Source: an uncultured bacterium (lineage in GTDB: Bacteria > Cyanobacteriota > Vampirovibrionia > Gastranaerophilales > Gastranaerophilaceae). Taken from it: a DNA stretch of 18,717 bases. The position numbers were made by a program, and so were the translations under genes. Under the pieces are notes generated by a model. That model was not told the origin of the DNA. It was given only the letters and a program-made list of their open reading frames with translations, and searched no databases. The number at the start of each line of letters is the position of its first letter. Position 1 is the first letter of the stretch. The DNA is taken from the NCBI GenBank assembly GCA_945910925.1, contig CAMDZX010000022.1:1-18717 (forward strand), read 5' to 3'. Of this stretch, positions 8,025-14,396 are shown in pieces.

Positions 8025-8791
8025 TGACTGCAAAAACTGACTCTGCACTGGAATTTTATAAACAAGGAAAATATAAAGAAGCAATAGATGTTTTCAGTAC
8101 AGTACTTGAGCATGATGAAGGTAATGCTGAAGTATACAATAATATGGGACTCTGTTATGCAAAGCTTAATGATTTTGAACAGGCAGAAAAGGCGTATAAC
8201 AAATCAATAGAGCTTAATCCGCAAATTCCTCAAGCGTATATAAATTTATCGGATTTGTACTACAAAAATAATGAACTCGGTAACGCAATCGGAACTCTTG
8301 AGCGTGGGACATACGAAATGGAAGACAATATGGTTCTTGCGCATATGCTTGCAAGGGTTTATTTTGAGGATTCAAGATACGATATGGCAATAGTCGAGCT
8401 TGAAAAAGTTCTTGAAAAAGAACCTGAAAACTATGATGCGTATTATGATTTGGGCAGAGTACATTTTGAACTCGGTGACTACGAAGATGCCATATCAAAT
8501 TTTGAAAACGTAATTGAATACAAAGAAGATAACGAGTTTTTGTATTATTATCTTGCACAGGCGTACGAAGGTAATAATGAAATTGATAAAGCTATTTCAA
8601 ATTATTTAAAAGCAACTACCGTAAATACAAAGTTTGCGGTTGCATATAAAAAACTCGGAATTTTATTTATGGCAAGAAATGATTTTGAAGACGCTGTTGA
8701 ATATTTTGAAGACTATATGGACATGGATATTCCTGAAGAAGAAAAACAGAGTATTACAAAACTTATTGAGAGAATAAAAACAAAATTATGA
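8024..8791 (+). CDS. TPR-repeat protein
   Basis: A 255-residue protein made almost wholly of tetratricopeptide repeats, about seven, starting near residues 4, 36, 70, 104, 138, 172 and 206. Signature positions are clear, for example AEVYNNMGLCYAKLNDFEQA, YDAYYDLGRVHFELGDYEDA and FAVAYKKLGILFMARNDFED. It is strongly acidic, with no signal peptide or membrane segment, so it is likely a cytosolic protein-protein scaffold. The partner is unknown. It is translationally coupled at both ends: its ATG shares a base with the previous TAA (TAATG), and its TGA overlaps the dprA start (ATGA). Its place between lptA and dprA does not reveal its role. Confidence 0.92.
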   Translation: MTAKTDSALEFYKQGKYKEAIDVFSTVLEHDEGNAEVYNNMGLCYAKLNDFEQAEKAYNKSIELNPQIPQAYINLSDLYYKNNELGNAIGTLERGTYEMEDNMVLAHMLARVYFEDSRYDMAIVELEKVLEKEPENYDAYYDLGRVHFELGDYEDAISNFENVIEYKEDNEFLYYYLAQAYEGNNEIDKAISNYLKATTVNTKFAVAYKKLGILFMARNDFEDAVEYFEDYMDMDIPEEEKQSITKLIERIKTKL

Positions 8792-9876
8792 AAATAAAAT
8801 ACTGGGTCGGATTATCATCATTAGAGAAATTAGAATCTGCATTTATCCAAAAAATCTACGAGTATTTTGGAGATATTGAATATGCGTTTTGGGCATCAAA
8901 AGCCGAGCTCTCAAAGATAGAAGGCTTGAATATCAAAAAATGTGAGTATTTTCTTGAAACACGTTCAACGCTTGATTTGGATAAAATCTTTGAAGATGTT
9001 GAGAAACGTGGGATTAAAATTATTACGTACGACGATGAAAGATACCCAAAACTTTTGAAGGAAATATCTAATCCGCCTATGGTGTTGTATTACAAAGGAG
9101 ATTTATTTTCCTGCAACTTGGATAAAACTCTTGCGGTCGTAGGTTCACGTCATTCTAGCTTTAACGCAAAAGAAGGTCTCAAAAAAATAATAAACGGATT
9201 AAACAATACCGATGTGTGTATTGTATCAGGTTTAGCAACAGGAATTGATACGGTTGCACACAGGCTTGCACTTGATAACGGGCTCAAAACAATAGGTGTT
9301 ATCGCAAGCGGGTTTGATTTTGTTTATCCGACATCCAACAAACAGTTGTATGAAGAAATAATCAACGGACACGGTGCAATTATATCGGAATACTATCCGA
9401 CATTTGAACCGCTGAAATTCCGTTTTCCTCAACGCAACCGAATTGTTTCAGGCTTGTCATACGGAACATTGGTTGCAGAGGCAGCTCTTAAAAGCGGGGC
9501 ATTAATTACCGCAAATCTTACACTTGAGCAAGGACGTGAATTGATGTGCATGCCGGGGCTTATCACCAATCCTAATACAGAAGGTATTTATAAACTTTTA
9601 AAAACAGGTGCAACAATGGTCACAGAAGCTGAAGACATTCTAAATGCACTAAACTGGATAATCCTTAAAAATAATGTTTGTCAAAATGAAGCAGAAGATT
9701 TAACCATTGACGAGAAAAAAATTCTTTATACAATAGATATAGAGCCAAAGGGCTTTGATGAGATTCAAAGAGAAACCAAAATCAAAACCGATGATTTGCT
9801 TGTTATGCTTACGGGCTTGGAACTCAAAGGACGAGTTGAACAAATTGTTGGGGACAGATATTCCATTATAAGATAA
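8788..9876 (+). CDS. dprA: DNA-processing protein DprA (Smf)
   Basis: A 362-residue protein with the complete three-part DprA plan: an N-terminal helical SAM/HhH-like region (about 8-60), the Rossmann-like DprA core (about 78-290), and a C-terminal winged helix (about 304-362). Core motifs are AVVGSR at 116-121, SGLATGIDTVAH at 147-158, GVIASGFDFVYP at 170-181, FPQRNRIVSGLS at 213-224, and EAALKSGALITAN at 231-243. DprA protects incoming single-stranded DNA and loads RecA during transformation. The usual VPG motif is MPG here and the following Gly-rich loop is NPNTEG, small deviations. The ATG overlaps the TPR stop, so expression is coupled. dprA next to topA is a common bacterial arrangement and supports both calls. 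Confidence 0.96.
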   Translation: MKIKYWVGLSSLEKLESAFIQKIYEYFGDIEYAFWASKAELSKIEGLNIKKCEYFLETRSTLDLDKIFEDVEKRGIKIITYDDERYPKLLKEISNPPMVLYYKGDLFSCNLDKTLAVVGSRHSSFNAKEGLKKIINGLNNTDVCIVSGLATGIDTVAHRLALDNGLKTIGVIASGFDFVYPTSNKQLYEEIINGHGAIISEYYPTFEPLKFRFPQRNRIVSGLSYGTLVAEAALKSGALITANLTLEQGRELMCMPGLITNPNTEGIYKLLKTGATMVTEAEDILNALNWIILKNNVCQNEAEDLTIDEKKILYTIDIEPKGFDEIQRETKIKTDDLLVMLTGLELKGRVEQIVGDRYSIIR

Positions 9877-9886
9877 GAGGATTTTA

Positions 9887-12199
9887 ATGCCTGCAAAGAC
9901 AGTTAAAAAAGACGAAAAAGAAGTTAAGATGAAAACAACGAAATCCGCGAAATCAACGGATGGCGGAAAAGCGCTTGTAATAGTCGAGTCTCCTGCAAAA
10001 TCCAAAACCATAAAAAAAATTCTTGGTTCAAACTATCAAATAGAAGCAAGTTTCGGACACATTCGGGATTTTCCTAAGAATGTTTTAGGGTTTGATGTTA
10101 ATGACGGATTCAAACCTACATTCATTGTCATACCCGAGAAGAAAAAAGTTGTTACAAAACTGAATGAAATGGCTAAAAAAGCTGACAGAATTTACCTTGC
10201 ATCCGACCCTGACCGTGAGGGAGAGGCTATTGCGTGGCATGTCAGAGAGGTTTTGAAAGTTCCTGATGATAAAATTTTTAGAATTGAGTTCAATGAAATA
10301 ACTCCAAAAGCCGTCAAATATGCAGTAGAACACTCTCGTCAGATTGATATGGACAGAGTAAAAGCTCAACAAACCCGTCAAATTCTTGATAAACTTGTAG
10401 GGTATAAACTTTCGCCTGTATTATGGAAACAACTTGGAAACTACCACCTTTCGGCAGGCAGGGTTCAATCGGTCGCGCTAAGAATGATTTGCGAACGGGA
10501 AGACGAAATCGAAGCGTTTGTTCCCGTTGAATACTGGTCAGTAACCGTTCAGCTTGAAAAAGATAACAAAGTTTTTGATGCAGAGCTCATCAAATATGAC
10601 GGTGAAAAAATAGAAATTGAGAACGAGGATCAGGCACAAAAAATAAAAGAATACTTAGATTCTGATGAATGTGAGTATGTTGTATCAAAGATTACCAATA
10701 GAGAAACAAAACGTAAACCGACAGCACCTTTTATAACTTCAACATTACAGAGAGAAGCAAGCTCCAAACTCGGATACGGTGTTTCAAAAACCATGCAGAT
10801 TGCACAAAAACTATACGAAGGTATAGAACTGGGTGAGGGCTCGGTAGGTTTGATTACGTATATGAGAACCGATAGTGTCAGAATTTCTGATGATGCTCGT
10901 GATATGGCACGTGATTTTATTATTAATAATTACGGCGAAAAATATTATCCCGAAACTCCAAATTCTTATGCAAAAGGCAAGAAAAACGTACAGGATGCCC
11001 ACGAAGCAATCAGACCGTCATATCCTGAAAGAACTCCTGACAGTATAAAACAGTATTTGACACAAGAACAATACAGATTGTATAAATTGATTTGGAACAA
11101 ATTCATGGCATCACAGATGTCTAACGCAGTTGTTGCAAATAAAACCGTTGAAATTTCAGCGGGAGATTATACCCTCAAAACAGGAACAAGCAAAATTCTT
11201 TTTGACGGGTTCTTGAAACTCTATAACGATAGCGATGAAGAAGAACTCTCTAAAATCCCTGATTTGAATAAAGATGATAAACTTATCAAAAAAGAAGTTA
11301 TTCCTAAACAACACTTTACCCAACCGCCTCCAAGATATAGCGAAGCATCATTGGTTAAAGCCCTAGAGGAATACGGCATCGGACGTCCGTCAACGTACGC
11401 ATCTATTATTACAAAAATTCAAACAAGGAAATATGTTGAGAAACAGGATAAAGTTCTCGTCCCGACATTTTTGGGAAGAACCGTTTCAAAACAACTGGTT
11501 GCGCAATTTACGGATATTATGGATTATGCTTTTACTGCGGGCATGGAAGAAAAACTTGATAAAATTGCAGATAAAAAAGCCGTATGGAACAAAGTTCTAC
11601 AAGAGTTTTATGACCCGTTTATGGTTACTGTTAATGAGGTTATGGCGAACACGGGACGTTTGACTATTGAAAGTGATGTAACCTGTCCTAATTGCGGACG
11701 AAAAATGCTTGTCAGAACAAGCAGGTTCGGAAATCAATTTCTCGGCTGCTCGGGTTATCCTGAGTGTAAAACAATCTTGCCGATTGACGTGAACGGAGAA
11801 GGTACAACCCCGGCAGAACCCGAAAAAGCGGAAGAAAAATGTGAGAAATGCGGCGGAGAAATGATTATTAAAACAGGGCCTTACGGCAAGTATTTAGAAT
11901 GTTTATCCTGCCAAAACAGAAAGAGTTTTGTACGTTCAACTGGTGTAACTTGTCCGAAATGCGGAGAAGGTCAGATTGTTGAGAGAAAATCAAAATACGG
12001 CAAAGTATTTTTCGGATGCAATAAATATCCCGATTGTGATTTTGTACTTTGGAACGAGCCGACAGGTGATAAATGTCCGAAATGCGGTTCGCTAATAGTT
12101 AAACGGGTTATGAAAAGCGGTGACAAGATTGAATGTTCAAACCGTTCCTGCGATTATAAAGGTGAAATAAATAACAATACGGACACCACAAACGAATAG
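9887..12199 (+). CDS. topA: DNA topoisomerase I (type IA)
   Basis: A 770-residue protein relaxing negatively supercoiled DNA through a 5'-phosphotyrosine intermediate. A Lys-rich tail (1-27) precedes the Toprim domain (LVIVESPAKSKTIKKIL at 30-46; catalytic DPDREGEAIAWH at 107-118). The active-site Tyr is Y325 in GLITYMRTDS, and AGRVQSVALR (190-199) and GIGRPSTYASII (497-508) are typical type IA motifs. The C-terminus has four tetracysteine zinc ribbons: C600/603/621/627, C652/655/672/675, C689/692/711/717 and C730/733/750/755; all 16 cysteines are present. GAGG lies 6 bases before the ATG and 10 bases separate it from dprA, so it is in the same operon. The length is normal for the family. Confidence 0.98.
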   Translation: MPAKTVKKDEKEVKMKTTKSAKSTDGGKALVIVESPAKSKTIKKILGSNYQIEASFGHIRDFPKNVLGFDVNDGFKPTFIVIPEKKKVVTKLNEMAKKADRIYLASDPDREGEAIAWHVREVLKVPDDKIFRIEFNEITPKAVKYAVEHSRQIDMDRVKAQQTRQILDKLVGYKLSPVLWKQLGNYHLSAGRVQSVALRMICEREDEIEAFVPVEYWSVTVQLEKDNKVFDAELIKYDGEKIEIENEDQAQKIKEYLDSDECEYVVSKITNRETKRKPTAPFITSTLQREASSKLGYGVSKTMQIAQKLYEGIELGEGSVGLITYMRTDSVRISDDARDMARDFIINNYGEKYYPETPNSYAKGKKNVQDAHEAIRPSYPERTPDSIKQYLTQEQYRLYKLIWNKFMASQMSNAVVANKTVEISAGDYTLKTGTSKILFDGFLKLYNDSDEEELSKIPDLNKDDKLIKKEVIPKQHFTQPPPRYSEASLVKALEEYGIGRPSTYASIITKIQTRKYVEKQDKVLVPTFLGRTVSKQLVAQFTDIMDYAFTAGMEEKLDKIADKKAVWNKVLQEFYDPFMVTVNEVMANTGRLTIESDVTCPNCGRKMLVRTSRFGNQFLGCSGYPECKTILPIDVNGEGTTPAEPEKAEEKCEKCGGEMIIKTGPYGKYLECLSCQNRKSFVRSTGVTCPKCGEGQIVERKSKYGKVFFGCNKYPDCDFVLWNEPTGDKCPKCGSLIVKRVMKSGDKIECSNRSCDYKGEINNNTDTTNE

Positions 12200-12229
12200 A
12201 AGATGTTTACTTGATAGGGGGGGCAGAAG

Positions 12230-13069
12230 ATGTATAAATTTGGAATAATCGGTTATCCTTTAGGACATTCTATGTCGGCAGTTATACAAAAAGCAGCGTT
12301 TGACGGGATGAAGGTTCAAGCATCTTATGAAGTATTGGAAACACCTCCCGAAAACCTTATTGACAGAATAAAGTTCTTAAAACGTAATGATTTCAACGGG
12401 TTTAATGTAACAATACCTTTGAAGGTTCCTGTATCGTTGTTCGTAAATGAAATTGACGATGACGCAAATATCGCAGGATGTGTTAATACTGTTAAAATCA
12501 CGGAGAACAAAGAATTTTACGGTTATAACACGGACATATACGGTTTTATGTCTGCTATACCGAAGGATGCCAATTTGAAAGATAAATCTGCGGCTATTCT
12601 CGGAACAGGCGGTGCTTCACGTGCAGCAGCCGTAGGACTAATAAGAAAAGGCATTAAAAACATTGATTTATATACGAGAAATATTATTAACTCACAAAAC
12701 GCTATAAATTATCTGAGAGCACAGTTCCCGCAAATAAAATTTGAAGCATGCCAGATACAGGGTATTCGTGATATTTCTAAATACGCGATAGTTGTAAATG
12801 CTACTCCAATCGGCATGAGAGGATTTGCAATGGATGAATCGCCTCTGGATTTAAGTGTTATGAAAACAGCAGAAGCTGATACTATTATTTATGATATCGT
12901 TTATAATCCGATAGATACATTATTCCTACAATATGCGGATAAATGCGGTTTAAGAAAAATAGAAGGACTTGATATGCTGATATATCAAGCAGAAAAGGCT
13001 ATTAACATCTGGACAGGTCTGACTCCCGATATTAATCTTATGAAAATAGCCGCTTTGAAAGTGTTATAG
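12230..13069 (+). CDS. aroE: Shikimate dehydrogenase (NADP+)
   Basis: A 279-residue enzyme of the aromatic amino-acid/chorismate pathway that reduces 3-dehydroshikimate to shikimate with NADPH. The shikimate site is intact: GYPLGHSMS at 8-16, NVTIPLK at 59-65 with catalytic K65, N86 in CVNTV, catalytic D102 in GYNTD, and Q253 in LIYQAEKA. The NADP loop GTGGASRAA is at 125-133, followed by YTRN at 148-151 and NATPIGM at 190-196. The length matches the family (about 270-280). The Shine-Dalgarno is a run of seven G (12217-12223), 6 bases before the ATG and 17 after the topA stop, so it is probably the last gene of the operon. Its stop abuts the stop of the convergent gene with no terminator visible between. 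Confidence 0.97.
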   Translation: MYKFGIIGYPLGHSMSAVIQKAAFDGMKVQASYEVLETPPENLIDRIKFLKRNDFNGFNVTIPLKVPVSLFVNEIDDDANIAGCVNTVKITENKEFYGYNTDIYGFMSAIPKDANLKDKSAAILGTGGASRAAAVGLIRKGIKNIDLYTRNIINSQNAINYLRAQFPQIKFEACQIQGIRDISKYAIVVNATPIGMRGFAMDESPLDLSVMKTAEADTIIYDIVYNPIDTLFLQYADKCGLRKIEGLDMLIYQAEKAINIWTGLTPDINLMKIAALKVL

Positions 13070-13537
13070 TTATTTAGTTTCTATATATTCAGTGGTTTCT
13101 TTTGCAATAGATTCATTTGCCAACTTCATATAAATCTGTTGCTTCATACTTAGTTTCGGATTATTACCGCTTTCACGGGTAAAACGTGCAAGGAAAGTCA
13201 TTAACGGTAATTTTTTATCGCTATTTATGATAAGATCTTTATCATTTAATTTAAACATAGATTGACTTACAGGTTCATCCTCTGCATCAAACCTTTTTAT
13301 ATAAAAATCAATAGTATCCGGGCGCTCTTTATTGATAAAATATTGTGGAGTACGTTTCATATAATCACTTAAATGATTGCCGGTTTCGTCATCTGTTAGT
13401 TTTGCAGATATTTTCATTTCGGTGTATTGTTTGTTTCCTTGTTTTAAATTATTATGTACACTTTTATATGTTCCAAATGCATCATAATTTTTCTTTAAAA
13501 TTTTTATATTGTTAATTCCGGTAAAATTTATACTCAT
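13070..13537 (-). CDS. Small hypothetical protein with an MSINFTGI start
   Basis: A 155-residue protein I cannot assign to a function. It has a strong Shine-Dalgarno (AAAGGAG, about 6 bases before the ATG), so it is a real gene. It is hydrophilic, with no signal peptide or membrane segment, and many Lys/Asn/Asp residues. The start MSINFTGINNIKILKK resembles small proteins of Gastranaerophilales that begin with an INFTG-type motif; this is from memory and is part of my taxonomic guess. Conserved-looking segments are TEMKISAKLTDDETGNHLSDY (about 39-59) and FLARFTRESGNNPKLSMKQ. The stop codon is directly next to the aroE stop on the other strand, so the two transcripts must overlap. Confidence 0.85.
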   Translation of the reverse strand: MSINFTGINNIKILKKNYDAFGTYKSVHNNLKQGNKQYTEMKISAKLTDDETGNHLSDYMKRTPQYFINKERPDTIDFYIKRFDAEDEPVSQSMFKLNDKDLIINSDKKLPLMTFLARFTRESGNNPKLSMKQQIYMKLANESIAKETTEYIETK

Positions 13538-13563
13538 ATTTGCTCCTTTGTTTTGTTAAAAAC

Positions 13564-13593
13564 TTGTAAAAAATAAATTTGCTATTGTATAAT
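13564..13593 (+). promoter_or_regulatory. Promoter of the tRNA-Thr gene
   Basis: TTGTAA (13564-13569), an 18-base spacer and TATAAT (13588-13593) precede the tRNA by 23 bases. Start is expected near 13600, inside a small inverted repeat AGATAA-CAAA-TTATCT (13596-13611). Confidence 0.7.
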
Positions 13594-13616
13594 ATAGATA
13601 ACAAATTATCTGACAT

Positions 13617-13689
<73 letters not shown>

Positions 13690-13719
13690 TTTGTTTTGTG
13701 TATAAATTCTTACATTAGG

Positions 13720-13820
13720 AATCGAACCCATGTTGTTTTTCCAAAACAACGGGATTCTCCCCTCTCCTCGAACAATACTTAATTGTTCTCGTCGGCAGAG
13801 TCCACATCGGCATTTGTTTT
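13720..13820. repeat. 101-bp structured repeat, copy R1
   Basis: R1 is 101 bp, differs from R2 (14282-14382) at 7 positions by my count, and is the same length. It holds two hairpins: GTTGTTTT-TCC-AAAACAAC (13732-13750) flanked by CCC/GGG, and GAACAAT-ACTTA-ATTGTTC (13770-13788). The right 19 bases equal the tRNA-Thr 3' end core. Upstream, both copies share TCTTAC, with six extra bases (ATTAGG) in R1. Confidence 0.9.
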
Positions 13821-13930
13821 CCAATTTTTTATAAAAATCATACTACTCTAAAATTCTATTAATATATACAAAACAACAATATCACTCTTTAATACATTTC
13901 AATCACTACAACAAGAACTAGGACAACAAC

Positions 13931-13959
13931 TTGACAAAATAAAGGTTATAGTAAATAAT
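13931..13959 (+). promoter_or_regulatory. Strong promoter of the antisense RNA
   Basis: TTGACA (13931-13936, perfect), a 17-base spacer and AATAAT (13954-13959, 5/6). This is the best sigma-70-type promoter in the island. It predicts a start near 13966, exactly where the long ATAGGG...CCCTAT stem begins, and it points into the 3' side of the toxin gene. Confidence 0.75.
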
Positions 13960-13965
13960 GTTTGT

Positions 13966-14079
13966 ATAGGGGGAAGCCCCAAAGAAAGCGACTTCTCTGA
14001 GGCTTCACTTAGTACCCTATGAATGCAATTTTAGTGCTACTACGAGCATTGTTAATGCTACGAGTAGCATTATTATTTT
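13966..14079 (+). ncRNA. Predicted antisense RNA (type I antitoxin candidate)
   Basis: An inferred RNA of about 114 bases from the TTGACA/AATAAT promoter to a hairpin-plus-U-rich end at 14079. It would be complementary to the toxin mRNA from about 50 bases past its stop codon to within about three codons of its start. Its 5' part folds as ATAGGG/CCCTAT (13966-13971 with 14015-14020) and GAAGCC/GGCTTC (13973-13978 with 14001-14006), or alternatively GGGG-AAG-CCCC. Its 3' part is the nested hairpin at 14035-14069. In known type I systems such RNA blocks toxin translation or triggers RNase III cleavage. The start, end and function here are predictions from sequence. Confidence 0.55.
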
Positions 14080-14088
14080 GTCAATCAT
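14017..14088 (-). CDS. 23-residue hydrophobic peptide, candidate type I toxin
   Basis: A 23-codon frame, ATG at 14088 and TAG at 14017-14019, too short for most gene finders. The Shine-Dalgarno AAGGAGGG (14103-14096) is close to perfect and sits 7 bases before the ATG. The peptide starts MIDKIIMLLVALTML and continues VVAL, ending KLHS: an acidic/basic head, one uninterrupted hydrophobic helix of about 15 residues, and a basic tail. This is the layout of small membrane toxins of type I systems (Fst/Ldr, TisB, holin-like toxin families), which depolarise the membrane. I see no close family signature, so the match is to the class only. It has its own promoter upstream and a convergent antisense RNA overlapping nearly the entire frame. 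It lies inside the tRNA-linked repeat island. Confidence 0.68.
   Translation of the reverse strand: MIDKIIMLLVALTMLVVALKLHS
14035..14079 (+). terminator. Nested hairpin terminator of the antisense RNA, inside the toxin frame
   Basis: TGCTACT-ACG-AGCATT-GTT-AATGCT-ACG-AGTAGCA (14035-14069) folds as a 7-bp outer and 6-bp inner stem separated by a symmetric ACG/ACG internal loop. TTATTATTTT follows on the plus strand. The same bases encode the hydrophobic core of the toxin on the minus strand. Confidence 0.6.
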
Positions 14089-14095
14089 AGTATTA

Positions 14096-14153
14096 CCCTC
14101 CTTCTGACCACCGATTTCTTAGTAAAATACGTGTGTGGGCAAAGGCTGGTGGT
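14096..14153 (-). promoter_or_regulatory. Toxin mRNA leader with a stem next to the Shine-Dalgarno
   Basis: In the predicted leader of about 70 bases, ACCACC (14153-14148) can pair with GGTGGT (14112-14107), which ends 3 bases before AAGGAGGG (14103-14096). This could stall ribosome access in the full-length transcript, as seen in other type I toxins. Only 6 bp, so it is suggestive. Confidence 0.4.
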
Positions 14154-14167
14154 ACTACCCGAAACAA

Positions 14168-14196
14168 ATTATACTATTAAATATATAAACAGGCAA
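14168..14196 (-). promoter_or_regulatory. Promoter of the toxin gene
   Basis: On the minus strand TTGCCT (14196-14191), exactly 17 bases, then TATAAT (14173-14168, perfect). Start is predicted near 14161, giving a leader of about 73 bases before the ATG at 14088. Confidence 0.65.
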
Positions 14197-14281
14197 ATAT
14201 AGTAAATATTAGTCATAAGTATGTAGGGTTTTTACTCAATTTTTAAGTGCTATCGAAATAATCAAACTGTTATTCTCTTAC

Positions 14282-14382
14282 AATCGAACCCGAGTTGTTT
14301 TTGCAAAACAACGGGCTTCTCCCCTCTCCTCGAACGATACTTAATCGTTCGCGTCGGCAGAGTCCACATCGGCATTTGTTTT
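14282..14382. repeat. 101-bp structured repeat, copy R2
   Basis: The second copy of R1. The second hairpin reads GAACGAT-ACTTA-ATCGTTC (14332-14350); relative to R1 an A-T pair has become G-C by changes on both sides, and a further T to G change adds a C-G pair at the base. The first hairpin keeps its stem and changes only in the loop (TGC for TCC). It ends in the 19-base tRNA core and lies 14 bases from the stop of the GT2 gene. Confidence 0.9.
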
Positions 14383-14396
14383 GTATTCAATAAAAA

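Larger units (their letters stand above)
13690..14382. mobile_element. Putative tandem pair of tiny tRNA-Thr-targeted elements (remnants or non-autonomous)
   Basis: The three direct 19-bp cores delimit two units after the tRNA: about 123 bp (to 13820) with no gene, and about 562 bp (to 14382) carrying a toxin/antisense-RNA cassette. Both units have the same 80 bp immediately inside their right core, as expected if two related elements integrated in tandem and that stretch holds recombinase arm sites. No integrase or excisionase is present, so mobility would have to be supplied from elsewhere or has been lost. The boundary call rests on the repeats alone. Confidence 0.42.

Noticed and set aside
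13732..13788. The hairpins of R1 as the tRNA terminator
   Set aside because: Neither hairpin is followed by a U-rich run, and the same structures recur in R2 far from the tRNA.
13720..14382. Repeats R1 and R2 as the start of a CRISPR array or as integron attC sites
   Set aside because: Only two copies, 101 bp long and about 460 bp apart, no spacers or cas genes; the ends lack the attC GTTRRRY/RYYYAAC core boxes and no integron integrase is present.
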